Assembly (NCBI GenBank): GCA_027031505.1
Contig: JALVQH010000330.1
Location: 1-9,107, forward strand
From: Campylobacteraceae bacterium
GTDB taxonomy: Bacteria; Campylobacterota; Campylobacteria; Campylobacterales; Sulfurovaceae
Reading direction: 5' to 3'
Length of the DNA: 9,107 nucleotides
Position numbers and translations under genes: made by a program. This document shows positions 1 through 6,421 of the stretch, one piece after another; the stretch's first letter is position 1; each line of letters starts with the position of its first letter. The notes below the pieces were generated by a model that made no database searches, was not told the origin of the DNA, and worked only from the letters and a program-made list of their open reading frames with translations.

Positions 1-1
1 C

Positions 2-967
2 CTCGTTCCGCTGCTGCTGGCGTTCAGCGTCGCCGGACGGCAGTATGCGTGGACGAGTCCGATGGTGCTGGGGTTGCTCGGCGCATCGGTGCTCTCGTTC
101 GGTCTGTTTATCCGGACAGAGCGCCGGGCGGCCGATCCGATCCTGCCTCTGTCTCTATTTGCCAATCCCTCTTTTGCCCTTTCCAACGCCATCACGTTTC
201 TCATGGGGGCGGGGATGTTCGGGGCGCTGATCTACCTGCCGCTTTTTCTGCAGGGAGTTCAGGGATACACGGCAATGCACTCGGGGATGATGATGGTGCC
301 GATGACCCTTTCTCTCGTGGGAGCCAGTATTATCAGCGGTCGGCGGATGTCCCGCACCGGGCACTACCGATCGCTGGCACTGGGCGGGATGGCAGCGACC
401 ACAGTCGGGCTTTACCTTCTCTCATGGGCGACCGAGACGAGCAGCCTCGGGGTGCTGATCGGGATCGTGATGATCATCGGTGCCGGACTGGGGATCGGGA
501 TGCCAGTCTTTACCCTCGTAGTGCAGAACGCCCTTGCCCACCGTTACCTTGGAGTCGCTACCGCCAGCATACAACTCTTCCGTCAGCTCGGAGGGACCAT
601 CGGCGTGGCACTCATGGGCACTATCCTCAATCACTCCGTCGCCCGGCAGATTACCCGGAATCTTCATGCTGTTCCGGGTGCCGACGCCCTTCCCTCCGAT
701 CTCCTCATCCGTTTCACTCATCCGCGCATCCTCGTCGATCCCGATGCCCTGCACACGGTCACCGCGACCTTTCCCATGCAGGATCGTCCTTTGATCCAGG
801 CTCTCGTCAAGACCCTCCGGCATGTACTTGAAGGGGCACTCTCACATCTTTTTGTCAGCGCATCACTGGCACTTGCGGTGACAGTTGTACTGGTGCTTTT
901 TCTCCAGGATATCCCTTTGAGGGAAACGATGGAACTGCCGGATAAAGCGGCGACCTCTGACGAATAG
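2..967 (+). CDS. DHA2-family drug/H+ antiporter of the major facilitator superfamily, C-terminal part (5' end off window)
   Basis: The open frame runs in from the window edge and ends at TAG 965-967, giving 321 visible residues. DHA2 (EmrB/QacA) proteins usually have about 470-530 residues, so roughly the first five or six of 14 helices are missing. Visible family signs are LYLPLFLQGVQGYTAMHSG at residues 77-95, a loop GRRMSRTG near 113-120, VQNAL at 174-178 and FRQLGGTIGVALMGT from 193. These match the helix 9-13 region of EmrB-like pumps. A soluble loop (about 210-265) precedes a last helix (about 279-300) and a short charged tail. The family exports drugs or other amphipathic compounds across the inner membrane using the proton gradient, often with an EmrA-type adaptor; any adaptor gene would be upstream and unseen. 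The ATG at 62 lies inside a helix-loop context and is not the real start. Substrate cannot be told. Confidence 0.9.
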   Translation, partial: LVPLLLAFSVAGRQYAWTSPMVLGLLGASVLSFGLFIRTERRAADPILPLSLFANPSFALSNAITFLMGAGMFGALIYLPLFLQGVQGYTAMHSGMMMVPMTLSLVGASIISGRRMSRTGHYRSLALGGMAATTVGLYLLSWATETSSLGVLIGIVMIIGAGLGIGMPVFTLVVQNALAHRYLGVATASIQLFRQLGGTIGVALMGTILNHSVARQITRNLHAVPGADALPSDLLIRFTHPRILVDPDALHTVTATFPMQDRPLIQALVKTLRHVLEGALSHLFVSASLALAVTVVLVLFLQDIPLRETMELPDKAATSDE

Positions 968-1079
968 GATCCAGAATTGGAGACGAGCCGCAGCCCTCTG
1001 CACAATGTGTGACTGAAGTCCCGCTTCCTGACAGGACATGAGACGACGCTATCGCAACGAAGGTGCACCCGGGAGCTCC
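968..1079. other. Intergenic gap between convergent genes
   Basis: These 112 bases separate the antiporter stop (plus strand) from the stop of the small membrane protein (minus strand). I find no hairpin followed by a T-run on either strand, so no intrinsic terminator can be called. The right end holds three overlapping perfect palindromes, GGTGCACC (1062-1069), CCCGGG (1068-1073) and GGGAGCTCCC (1071-1080). They have no loop and so are not hairpins as they stand. Confidence 0.6.
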
Positions 1080-1382
1080 CTACCCGTACATCCCCTTGAT
1101 CGCAATCAGCGTCCCGAAGACCAGGATCGTCATCCCGCCAAACAGCCGGGTGTAGTGTTTGTTGCCGATCATGATCGCCACCACGTTGCCCGAGAGCGTA
1201 CTGACAATCAACAGACCAAACAGCACAAACATCAACCCCACGACATTCGTCGGCAACTCCATCGGCGGCTCGTCGGGCAACACAAATGTCTGCAACCCCA
1301 CCGCCACGATCCAGACATACAACACAATCGAGAAGAAAAAAGCCCAGAAGAGAAATTGAATTTTACCGCTTCGATAGGTCAA
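1080..1382 (-). CDS. Small integral membrane protein with three predicted helices, family not recognised
   Basis: A 100-residue protein read from a TTG start (1382-1380) to TAG (1082-1080). AAAGGAT at 1393-1387 lies four bases upstream of TTG and supports this start; the next in-frame Met is about residue 50, inside the second helix. Three hydrophobic stretches are visible: about 8-33 (rich in Phe, Trp, Ile and Val), 46-67 and 79-97. They are joined by a loop with acidic and Pro residues (PDEPPMELP, 36-44) and a short basic loop (GNKHYTR, 73-79). There is no signal-peptide cleavage pattern, no Cys pair and no haem or metal motif I can name. It is transcribed away from frdC from a shared AT-rich control region and converges on the antiporter gene. 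Membrane location is a safe inference; function is unknown. Start codon and coding status are fairly sure because hydrophobicity and Shine-Dalgarno agree. Confidence 0.72.
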   Translation of the reverse strand: MTYRSGKIQFLFWAFFFSIVLYVWIVAVGLQTFVLPDEPPMELPTNVVGLMFVLFGLLIVSTLSGNVVAIMIGNKHYTRLFGGMTILVFGTLIAIKGMYG

Positions 1383-1386
1383 GCAG

Positions 1387-1393
1387 ATCCTTT
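1387..1393 (-). promoter_or_regulatory. Shine-Dalgarno deciding a TTG start
   Basis: Read on the minus strand, AAAGGAT stands four bases before TTG at 1382-1380. It makes the rare TTG the best start of the small membrane protein, because no ATG or GTG with a comparable site occurs before the second helix. Confidence 0.6.
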
Positions 1394-1400
1394 TTTTCTA

Positions 1401-1429
1401 ATTGTACATCGAAAAATCTAAAAAATATA
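1401..1429 (-). promoter_or_regulatory. Candidate promoter region of the small membrane protein gene
   Basis: On the minus strand two -10-like hexamers are present: TATATT (1429-1424) and TACAAT (1406-1401). Neither has a good TTGACA at 16-18 bases, but the DNA before the nearer one is T-rich. Campylobacterota sigma70 promoters often have weak -35 boxes and T-rich upstream DNA. The nearer hexamer would leave a leader of only about 12 bases, the farther one about 35. I cannot choose between them from sequence. Confidence 0.3.
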
Positions 1430-1507
1430 GTTGCTTATGATTTTTCAGGTATTTGCCAGATGATTTAAGAATCCGACAAGAGAAATAGGAGTAAACTTTT
1501 CACATGC

Positions 1508-1520
1508 CAAACATGGTTTG
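1508..1520. promoter_or_regulatory. Candidate operator: short inverted repeat overlapping the frd -35 box
   Basis: CAAAC-ATG-GTTTG is a five-base inverted repeat with a three-base centre. Its right arm covers the first three bases of the TTGACA box at 1518-1523, where a bound protein could block or contact RNA polymerase. It does not match the Fnr/Crp consensus TTGAT-N4-ATCAA. The repeat is short enough to occur by chance, so this is a weak call. Confidence 0.22.
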
Positions 1521-1547
1521 ACACACGAAAAAACGGTTACTCAGAAT
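1518..1547 (+). promoter_or_regulatory. Candidate sigma70 promoter of frdCAB
   Basis: A perfect TTGACA (1518-1523) is followed after 18 bases by CAGAAT (1542-1547), which matches four of six positions of TATAAT. Transcription would begin near 1554, giving a leader of about 20 bases that just contains the Shine-Dalgarno at 1560-1566. The position in an AT-rich gap immediately before frdC fits a promoter for the whole operon. The -10 is imperfect and I saw no better alternative farther upstream. Confidence 0.42.
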
Positions 1548-1559
1548 GAGGCCGATATC

Positions 1560-1566
1560 AAAGGAT
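1560..1566 (+). promoter_or_regulatory. Shine-Dalgarno that fixes the frdC start
   Basis: AAAGGAT lies six bases before ATG 1573. An upstream in-frame ATG at 1546 has no ribosome site and would add nine residues not expected from the Wolinella protein, so 1573 is preferred. Confidence 0.75.
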
Positions 1567-1572
1567 ATTCTT

Positions 1573-2361
1573 ATGGCAAGTATCATCGAAGGGTACTTGG
1601 GAAAACGGGTCGACGGTACCAGGAGCCGCATGCCGGCTCGTCTGGATCGCTGGCAGAGTGCTACGGGTGTGTTTCTCGGGCTGTTTATGTGGGCGCACAT
1701 GCTGTTTGTTTCCACCATCTTGATCAGCAAGGACTTCATGTACGCGGTGACCAGAATGTTTGAAGGGAGTTTTCTCTTCTCGGAACCCCATCCGGTTATC
1801 GTGGCTCTATCGGTAGCGTTTGTGTTTGCTGTCTTCATTGTTCATGCGGGGCTTGCGATGCGGAAATTTCCGTACAAGTGGAAAGAGTACAAAATGCTCA
1901 AAACCCATGCTTTCGCCCTCCGGCACGGAGACACCAATCTCTGGATGGTACAGGCATTTACCGGTTTCATGATGTTTTTTCTCGGGTCGGTACATCTGTA
2001 TATTCTCATGAGCAATGCCGACAAGATCGGCCCTTTTGCTTCTTCGGATCGTGTCTGGAGCGAGGGGATGTGGCCGCTGTATCTGCTGCTGCTCTTTGCG
2101 GTGGAATTGCACGGATCAATCGGGCTGTATCGCCTCTGCATGAAATGGGGATGGTGCAACGGTTCTGATGCCCGCGCCGCCCGCAAACGGCTCAAAAAAG
2201 CCAAATGGATTATCACGGTTTTTTTCCTGACTCTCGGATTGCTGACACTTGCGGCTTATATCAAAATCGGACAGGAGCACCGCAGCCATTATGGTGAGCG
2301 CTATCATCCTGCAGCTGCTCTTGTCTTGCCATACTCCCCTGTTCAGGAGGTACGATCATGA
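1573..2361 (+). CDS. frdC: Fumarate reductase dihaem cytochrome b subunit (membrane anchor)
   Basis: A 262-residue membrane protein that anchors the fumarate reductase and oxidises menaquinol, passing electrons through two haems b to FrdB. It closely resembles the Wolinella succinogenes subunit (256 residues). [15 protein letters not shown] at 18-32 is the family's cytoplasmic N-terminal signature. The four axial haem histidines are visible as H42, H91, H141 and H180, each offset by two from the known H44, H93, H143 and H182. E64 corresponds to Glu66, near the quinol site, and E178 in VELHG to Glu180, which in Wolinella supports transmembrane proton transfer. Five helices are apparent: about 28-52, 74-96, 122-146, 166-190 and 206-228. 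The start at 1573 is set by the ribosome site at 1560-1566. The stop TGA overlaps the frdA ATG as ATGA, indicating coupled translation. First gene of frdCAB. Confidence 0.96.
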   Translation: MASIIEGYLGKRVDGTRSRMPARLDRWQSATGVFLGLFMWAHMLFVSTILISKDFMYAVTRMFEGSFLFSEPHPVIVALSVAFVFAVFIVHAGLAMRKFPYKWKEYKMLKTHAFALRHGDTNLWMVQAFTGFMMFFLGSVHLYILMSNADKIGPFASSDRVWSEGMWPLYLLLLFAVELHGSIGLYRLCMKWGWCNGSDARAARKRLKKAKWIITVFFLTLGLLTLAAYIKIGQEHRSHYGERYHPAAALVLPYSPVQEVRS

Positions 2362-4352
2362 AGATTCAATATTGCGATGCCCTCGTCGTGGGGGGCGGTC
2401 TGGCCGGTCTGCGCACCGCTGTTGCCACGCAGGAGAAGGGGCTGAGCACTATCGTCCTCTCCCTTGTCCCGGTCAAGCGCTCCCACTCCGCCGCGGCTCA
2501 GGGGGGGATGCAGGCGAGTCTGGCCAACAGTGTCATGGGGCAGGGAGACAATGAAGATGTCCACTTCGCCGACACAGTCAAAGGGAGTGACTGGGGCTGT
2601 GATCAGGAAGTGGCACGGATGTTTGTCACCACGGCACCCAAGGCGATCCGTGAGCTGGCCAACTGGGGTGTTCCCTGGACCCGGATCAAACGGGGGAAAC
2701 GCAGTGTAGTCATCAATACAAAACGTACCACCATCACCGAGGCGGATGAAGCGCATGGATTGATCAATGCCCGGGATTTTGGCGGCACCAAAAAATGGCG
2801 CACCTGCTACACGTCCGATGCCACGGGTCATACGATGCTCTTCGGCGTCGCCAATCAGGCGCTCAAAGACGACGTCGACATCCGTGAGCGCAAGGAACTT
2901 CTCTCCCTGATCCACAAAGATAACCGCTGCTACGGTGCGGTGGTACGGGATCTGATCACTGGAGAGCTTGAGGCATATCTCGCCAAGGCTACTGCCATTG
3001 CTACAGGGGGCTGGGGACGGGTGTATCGCACCACTACCAATGCTGTTATTTGCGAAGGAACCGGTCAGGCTGCGGCACTTGAGACCGGAGTGTGTACACT
3101 GGGCAACCCCGAAGCGGTTCAATTCCACCCTACTCCGATCGTCCCTTCCGGCATTTTGCTGACCGAAGGGTGCCGGGGCGACGGCGGGGTACTGCGGGAT
3201 GTGGACGGTTACCGTTTCATGCCCGACTATGAGCCGGAGAAAAAGGATCTGGCTTCCCGTGATGTCGTCAGCCGCCGGATGATGGAGCACATCCGCAAAG
3301 GCAAAGGGGTTCCCTCCCCCTTCGGGGATCACTTGTGGCTGGATATTTCGATTCTCGGACGGGAGCACATCGAGAAAAACCTCCGCGATGTTCAGGAGAT
3401 CGCTATGACCTTCAACGGCATCGATCCGGCTGATGAAGGCTCCAAAGGGTGGCTCCCCGTCCGTCCGGCTCAGCACTACAGCATGGGGGGCATCCGAACC
3501 AAACCTACCGGAGAGTCTCCCGATATGCAGGGGCTCTTCTCCTGCGGAGAAGCGGCGTGCTGGGATCTGCATGGATTCAATCGACTGGGGGGAAATTCGG
3601 TAGCTGAAACCGTAGTTTCAGGGATGATTGTCGGCAACTACATGGCTGACTATTGTCTCAAAAACGATATCGACATCGATACGACGACGGTGGAGGCTTT
3701 TCTGGAAAAAGAGGAGCAGGCGATTCGTGAAATCATGTCCCGTCCGCTGGGGGATGAGACGATTTTTGATATCAAGCGCCGCATGCAGGAGATTATGGAT
3801 GAAAAAGTAGGCATTTTCCGCAACGGTACGGAGCTTCAGGAGGCTGTCGATGAGTTGCAGGATCTGCTGCGCCGCAGCCGCAAAGTTGGGATCCGCTATG
3901 TTACCCACGCCTCCAACCCGGAGCTGGCCGAAGCCTACCGTCTGCCCAAGATGCTCAAAATCGCCATCTCCATTGCCTATGCGGCTCTGTTGCGCACCGA
4001 GTCGCGCGGAGCGCACTATCGTGAAGATTATCTCGAACGGGACGATGCCAACTGGCTCAAACGCACCCTCGTACAATGGAGCGATCCGGATGCGACACTG
4101 CCGGAGGTCTTTTATGAAGAACTGGACATTATGAAGATGGAGATACCGCCGGCCTTCCGAGGCTACGGCCGTAAGGGGATGATCAAAGAGCACCCCCAGT
4201 CCGCCGAGCGTCAGGCCGAGGTGGATCGCATCCGCGAAACTCTTGAGGCCGAAGAAGCCGATCGCTTCGAGATCCAGGAAGCATTGATGCCTTTTGATCT
4301 CCCGGAAAACTACAAAGCCAAAAATGAACGACAAGGGGTCGGATATGCCTGA
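2358..4352 (+). CDS. frdA: Fumarate reductase flavoprotein (catalytic) subunit
   Basis: A 664-residue flavoprotein that reduces fumarate to succinate at the cytoplasmic face of the membrane. The dinucleotide-binding loop GGGLAGL is at 12-18. H43 in SHSAAAQGG is exactly where Wolinella FrdA carries covalent FAD. Substrate-site residues also align: H257 (QFHPT), T269-E270 (TEGCRGDGG), R301 (ASRDVVSRR, the catalytic acid), H373 (QHYSMGG, His369 in Wolinella) and R409 (FNRLGGNS, Arg404). So the capping domain holds a few inserted residues between 301 and 373. The helical C-terminal domain follows from about 445. The family length is about 656 residues, so the gene is complete. AGGAGG (2345-2350) sits seven bases before the ATG, which overlaps the frdC stop; the 3' end overlaps frdB by eight bases. 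The enzyme could serve fumarate respiration or the reductive TCA cycle, and related enzymes can also run as succinate dehydrogenases. Confidence 0.97.
   Translation: MKIQYCDALVVGGGLAGLRTAVATQEKGLSTIVLSLVPVKRSHSAAAQGGMQASLANSVMGQGDNEDVHFADTVKGSDWGCDQEVARMFVTTAPKAIRELANWGVPWTRIKRGKRSVVINTKRTTITEADEAHGLINARDFGGTKKWRTCYTSDATGHTMLFGVANQALKDDVDIRERKELLSLIHKDNRCYGAVVRDLITGELEAYLAKATAIATGGWGRVYRTTTNAVICEGTGQAAALETGVCTLGNPEAVQFHPTPIVPSGILLTEGCRGDGGVLRDVDGYRFMPDYEPEKKDLASRDVVSRRMMEHIRKGKGVPSPFGDHLWLDISILGREHIEKNLRDVQEIAMTFNGIDPADEGSKGWLPVRPAQHYSMGGIRTKPTGESPDMQGLFSCGEAACWDLHGFNRLGGNSVAETVVSGMIVGNYMADYCLKNDIDIDTTTVEAFLEKEEQAIREIMSRPLGDETIFDIKRRMQEIMDEKVGIFRNGTELQEAVDELQDLLRRSRKVGIRYVTHASNPELAEAYRLPKMLKIAISIAYAALLRTESRGAHYREDYLERDDANWLKRTLVQWSDPDATLPEVFYEELDIMKMEIPPAFRGYGRKGMIKEHPQSAERQAEVDRIRETLEAEEADRFEIQEALMPFDLPENYKAKNERQGVGYA
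4333..4338 (+). promoter_or_regulatory. Shine-Dalgarno inside frdA that fixes the frdB start
   Basis: AAGGGG, within the last codons of frdA, stands six bases before ATG 4345. In-frame ATGs at 4294 and 4324 lie upstream of or too far from it, and would add residues absent from known FrdB proteins. Confidence 0.65.
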
Positions 4353-5121
4353 TACAGCCCAGAACAAAGGTCGCATGTTGACCTTCGAAATTCTCCAGTA
4401 CAATCCCAGTGATCCGGAGTCCAAACCACACATGGTCACTTATCATCTCGAAGAGACGCCCGGTATGACACTGTTTGTTGCACTTAACATGATTCGGGAA
4501 AAGTTTGAACCCGATCTGGCATTTGATTTTGTCTGCCGCGCCGGAATCTGCGGTAGCTGCGGTATGATGGTCAACGGCAAGCCCCTCCTGGCCTGCCGGA
4601 CATTGACCAGAGATTACCCGGACGGGCACATCCAACTCATGCCGATGCCTTCGTTCAAACTCATCAAGGATCTCTCTGTTGTCACCGGCCAATGGATGGA
4701 CAAAATGTCCAAACGGGTCGAAAGCTGGATTCACACAAAAGAGGAGCACGACATTACCCGCATCGAAGAGCCGGTTGAACCCGAGGTAGCCGATGAGACG
4801 TTTGAACTGGATCGCTGTATCGAGTGCGGTATCTGTGTTTCGTCGTGTGCTACGGCGCTCATGCGTCCCGATTTTGTCGGAGCAGTCGGGCTCAACCGTA
4901 TTGCCCGTTTTGATGTCGATCCCCACGATGAACGCACGACTGAGGATTATTATGAGCTGGTGGGCGACGACAATGGGATTTTTGGCTGTATGACGCTGCT
5001 TGGCTGCGAAGACCACTGCCCCAAAAATCTCCCGCTTCAAGAGAAGATCGCCTATATGCGCCGCAAACTCGCTACAGCCAAAGATACCGGCGGCGGGCTG
5101 GAGATCCGTGTCGAAGGGTGA
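4345..5121 (+). CDS. frdB: Fumarate reductase iron-sulfur subunit
   Basis: A 258-residue electron-transfer subunit linking haem-bearing FrdC to FAD in FrdA. All 11 cluster cysteines are present. The [2Fe-2S] ligands are C64, C69, C72 and C84 (CRAGICGSC, then ACRTLT). The [4Fe-4S] ligands are C158, C161, C164 (CIECGIC) and C225. The [3Fe-4S] ligands are C168, C215 and C221. Every one is shifted by +7 from Wolinella FrdB, because this protein has about seven extra N-terminal residues (MPDTAQNKG before RMLTFEI). Relative to the 239-residue Wolinella protein there is also a C-terminal tail of about 12 residues rich in Gly and charged residues. A start at the later Met (4375) would remove the N-terminal extension, but it lacks the good ribosome site that 4345 has. 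The gene overlaps frdA by eight bases, and an inverted repeat spans its stop codon. Confidence 0.96.
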   Translation: MPDTAQNKGRMLTFEILQYNPSDPESKPHMVTYHLEETPGMTLFVALNMIREKFEPDLAFDFVCRAGICGSCGMMVNGKPLLACRTLTRDYPDGHIQLMPMPSFKLIKDLSVVTGQWMDKMSKRVESWIHTKEEHDITRIEEPVEPEVADETFELDRCIECGICVSSCATALMRPDFVGAVGLNRIARFDVDPHDERTTEDYYELVGDDNGIFGCMTLLGCEDHCPKNLPLQEKIAYMRRKLATAKDTGGGLEIRVEG

Positions 5122-5139
5122 GGTCAGAAACCCCTTCGA
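5111..5139 (+). repeat. Inverted repeat spanning the frdB stop codon
   Basis: TCGAAGGG (5111-5118) and CCCTTCGA (5132-5139) form a perfect eight-base stem with a 13-base loop containing the TGA. It could shape or protect the 3' end of the frd message. No T-run follows, so it is not a standard intrinsic terminator. Confidence 0.45.
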
Positions 5140-5196
5140 TGAAAGACTCTGTGGCCTTGTTCCGTATTATAAACAACAGCATCAAACAATTCCCTT

Positions 5197-5220
5197 GTTC
5201 CCCATCTCCCGATGGGGAAC
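5197..5220. repeat. Ten-base perfect stem-loop
   Basis: GTTCCCCATC (5197-5206) pairs with GATGGGGAAC (5211-5220) around a TCCC loop. This is the strongest hairpin in the gap. It lacks a following T-run in either direction. Its central ATCTCCCGAT (5204-5213) also has an exact reverse complement at 5257-5266, so two alternative folds compete. Confidence 0.7.
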
Positions 5221-5266
5221 GCATATATGGATCCAATGCGGTCGTATGCGTGCCATATCGGGAGAT
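5219..5266. repeat. Nested inverted repeats to the right of the strong hairpin
   Basis: ACGCATA (5219-5225) matches TATGCGT (5245-5251), and ATATGG (5225-5230) matches CCATAT (5253-5258). ATCGGGAGAT (5257-5266) is the complement of 5204-5213. These arms partly exclude each other, so the segment can fold in more than one way. Origin unknown; a decayed palindromic element or RNA switch-like structure would both fit. Confidence 0.45.
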
Positions 5267-5310
5267 ATTGCACGAGAGAGTATTGGCTAAAGCCCCACCC
5301 CCTGATAAAA

Positions 5311-5327
5311 GCGTTGCAAAGCAACGC
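5311..5327. repeat. Short hairpin 1 of the hairpin/heptad array
   Basis: GCGTTGC and GCAACGC form a perfect seven-base stem around AAA. It opens an array in which hairpins alternate with period-seven DNA. Confidence 0.6.
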
Positions 5328-5336
5328 ATAACCAAA

Positions 5337-5369
5337 ATTCCTAACTCCTCACTCCTCATTACTAATTTT
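5337..5369. repeat. Degenerate heptad repeat block A
   Basis: Read on the plus strand, successive seven-base units TAACTCC, TCACTCC, TCATTAC and TAATTTT follow an ATTCC lead. On the minus strand they read as TGAGGAG/TTAGGAA-like units. The block fills the space between hairpins 1 and 2 and has no coding signature. It resembles the short tandemly repeated repetitive (STRR) sequences described in cyanobacterial intergenic DNA; the likeness is by eye only. Confidence 0.5.
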
Positions 5370-5371
5370 CC

Positions 5372-5389
5372 GGTGTGCTATTGCACACC
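5372..5389. repeat. Short hairpin 2 of the hairpin/heptad array
   Basis: GGTGTGC and GCACACC form a perfect seven-base stem around TATT. The stem is the same as the core of hairpin 3, 54 bases to the right, while the loops differ, as expected if the stem is kept by compensatory change or copied. Confidence 0.65.
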
Positions 5390-5393
5390 CTAC

Positions 5394-5424
5394 GCAATCA
5401 CCAATTACCAATACACCAATACAC
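5394..5424. repeat. Degenerate heptad/octad repeat block B
   Basis: Units CAATCAC, CAATTAC, CAATACAC and CAATACAC run in tandem between hairpins 2 and 3. The spacing drifts from seven to eight bases. It differs in sequence from block A but has the same AT-rich, period-seven layout. Confidence 0.5.
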
Positions 5425-5443
5425 GGGTGTGCATCGCACACCC
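5425..5443. repeat. Short hairpin 3 of the array, abutting the ABC operon stop codon
   Basis: GGGTGTGC (5425-5432) pairs with GCACACCC (5436-5443) around ATC. It begins immediately after the TAA of the last permease gene (minus strand, 5446-5444). It could therefore mark the 3' end of that message, but AT-rich block B rather than a T-run follows. Confidence 0.6.
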
Positions 5444-6421
5444 TTACCTCTCCTTCACATACGGCACCCCATCCGCCTTGGGCGCGATGGCGCGTCCGGC
5501 GAAGCTGGCGAGGATGGCGACGGTGAGGATGTAGGGCAGCGCCTGGATCGCCTGGACGGGGATCTGGCCGATGCCGGCGATCTCGACCCCCTGAAGGCGG
5601 ATCGAAAGCGCATCGAGGAAGCCAAACATCAGGCTGGCGAACATCGCCGGTACAGGCTTCCATTTGCCGAAAATCATCGCCGCGAGGGCAATGTACCCCT
5701 GCCCGGCGGACATTTCACGGATGAACGAGGCGTTCTGGGCGATGGAGATGTAGGTACCGCCGATGCCGGTGAGAATCCCGGCGATGATCACCGCACGATA
5801 GCGCAGCCAGGCTACAGAGATCCCGGCGGTATCGACTGCTTTGGGGTTTTCACCCACGGCTCGAAGGCGCAGGCCGAAGCGGGTCTTGAAAAGCACCCAC
5901 GAGGTGAGCGCCACCGAGAGGAACGCGACATAGACCAGCAGGTTGTGGCCGCCGAGGATCCTGGTGTAAATGTCCCCGAGGATCGGGATGCTTCCGATGA
6001 TCTCGGAGCCGGGCAGATGGAGCGGCATGAAGCGGGCGGTATTGGGCAGGCTCGGGGTCTGCCCCGACTGGTGGAACCACGCGATCCCCAGCACCACCGT
6101 CATCCCCGAGACGATGATATTGATCGCCACGCCGCTGACGACCTGATCGCCGTTGTGGGTGATGGAAGCAAAGCCGTGCAGGAGGCTCAGCAGCATCGTC
6201 ACCCCGATCGCCGCCCCCAGCCCAAGCCACGCCGATCCGGTCACTGCAGCGACGGCTGCCGAGATGAACGCTCCGGCGAGGAGTTTCCCTTCGAGGCTGA
6301 TGTCGACGATCCCCGATCGCTCGGAAAATATCCCAGCCATCGCGGCGAGGATCAGAGGGGTGGAGACCCGCATTGTTGCCGAGAGCGTCGAGATGATTTC
6401 GGTGGTGATATTAGCGTCCAT
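5444..6421 (-). CDS. ABC importer permease, nucleoside-type (second permease, COG1079-like)
   Basis: A 325-residue inner-membrane permease of the BPD_transp_2 fold, the distal gene of the ABC operon. ERSGIVDISLEG at 34-45 is the hallmark of this permease subgroup. RAVGENPKAVDTAGI (187-201) is the cytoplasmic coupling region that meets the ATPase. Hydrophobic helices are visible at about 22-32, 48-62, 65-83, 96-116, 160-178, 208-228, 242-275 and 292-309. The start is ATG 6421, with AGGAGG (6433-6428) six bases upstream; a longer frame to 6454 lies within the upstream gene and has no such site. The gene overlaps the upstream permease by 11 bases. Relatives work with a BmpA/PnrA-type lipoprotein to import purine and other nucleosides, but exact substrate cannot be told from the permease. 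Confidence 0.92.
   Translation of the reverse strand: MDANITTEIISTLSATMRVSTPLILAAMAGIFSERSGIVDISLEGKLLAGAFISAAVAAVTGSAWLGLGAAIGVTMLLSLLHGFASITHNGDQVVSGVAINIIVSGMTVVLGIAWFHQSGQTPSLPNTARFMPLHLPGSEIIGSIPILGDIYTRILGGHNLLVYVAFLSVALTSWVLFKTRFGLRLRAVGENPKAVDTAGISVAWLRYRAVIIAGILTGIGGTYISIAQNASFIREMSAGQGYIALAAMIFGKWKPVPAMFASLMFGFLDALSIRLQGVEIAGIGQIPVQAIQALPYILTVAILASFAGRAIAPKADGVPYVKER

Larger units (their letters stand above)
5122..5443. other. Non-coding gap of 322 bases between convergent operons, rich in inverted repeats
   Basis: I see no supportable gene here. Open frames exist on both strands but have no ribosome sites, match no family I know and are built partly from the repeats. The left part (5122-5310) holds a direct repeat CCTTGTTCC (5155-5163 and 5193-5201), a ten-base perfect hairpin at 5197-5220 and further inverted repeats up to 5266. 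The right part (5311-5443) alternates three short hairpins with two AT-rich blocks of period about seven. Both flanking operons end here, so transcripts from both sides must stop in it, yet no hairpin with a T-run is present on either strand. Confidence 0.7.

Noticed and set aside
49..831. A 260-codon plus-strand frame overlapping the antiporter gene
   Set aside because: It is out of frame with the DHA2 reading, which shows membrane helices and family motifs. This product is hydrophilic and Arg/Ser/Pro-rich.
1062..1080. Palindromes GGTGCACC and GGGAGCTCCC as a terminator for the convergent genes
   Set aside because: They have no loop and no T-run, and the second overlaps the stop codon of the minus-strand gene; they are not terminator-like.
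1504..1521. Five-codon mini-frame MPNMV before frdC, a possible leader peptide
   Set aside because: The only ribosome-like site, AGGAG at 1487-1491, is 12 bases away. The best promoter would start transcription downstream of it.
2343..3572. A 409-codon open frame on the minus strand opposite frdA
   Set aside because: It lies entirely opposite a gene with every catalytic residue identified. Its product has no recognisable domain or helix pattern, and long antisense frames are common in GC-rich genes.
4183..5040. A 285-codon minus-strand frame opposite frdB
   Set aside because: It is a shadow of frdB, which carries all 11 cluster cysteines. No ribosome site or family match was seen.
5311..5443. 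Possible CRISPR array
   Set aside because: The three palindromes are short, differ in sequence and are not separated by equal-length unique spacers; the spacers are themselves repetitive.
5118..5534. A 138-codon frame beginning GTGA over the frdB stop
   Set aside because: The GTGA overlap suggested coupling, but GAAGGG touches the GTG with no spacing. The product is made from the hairpin and heptad repeats and runs into the antisense of the permease.
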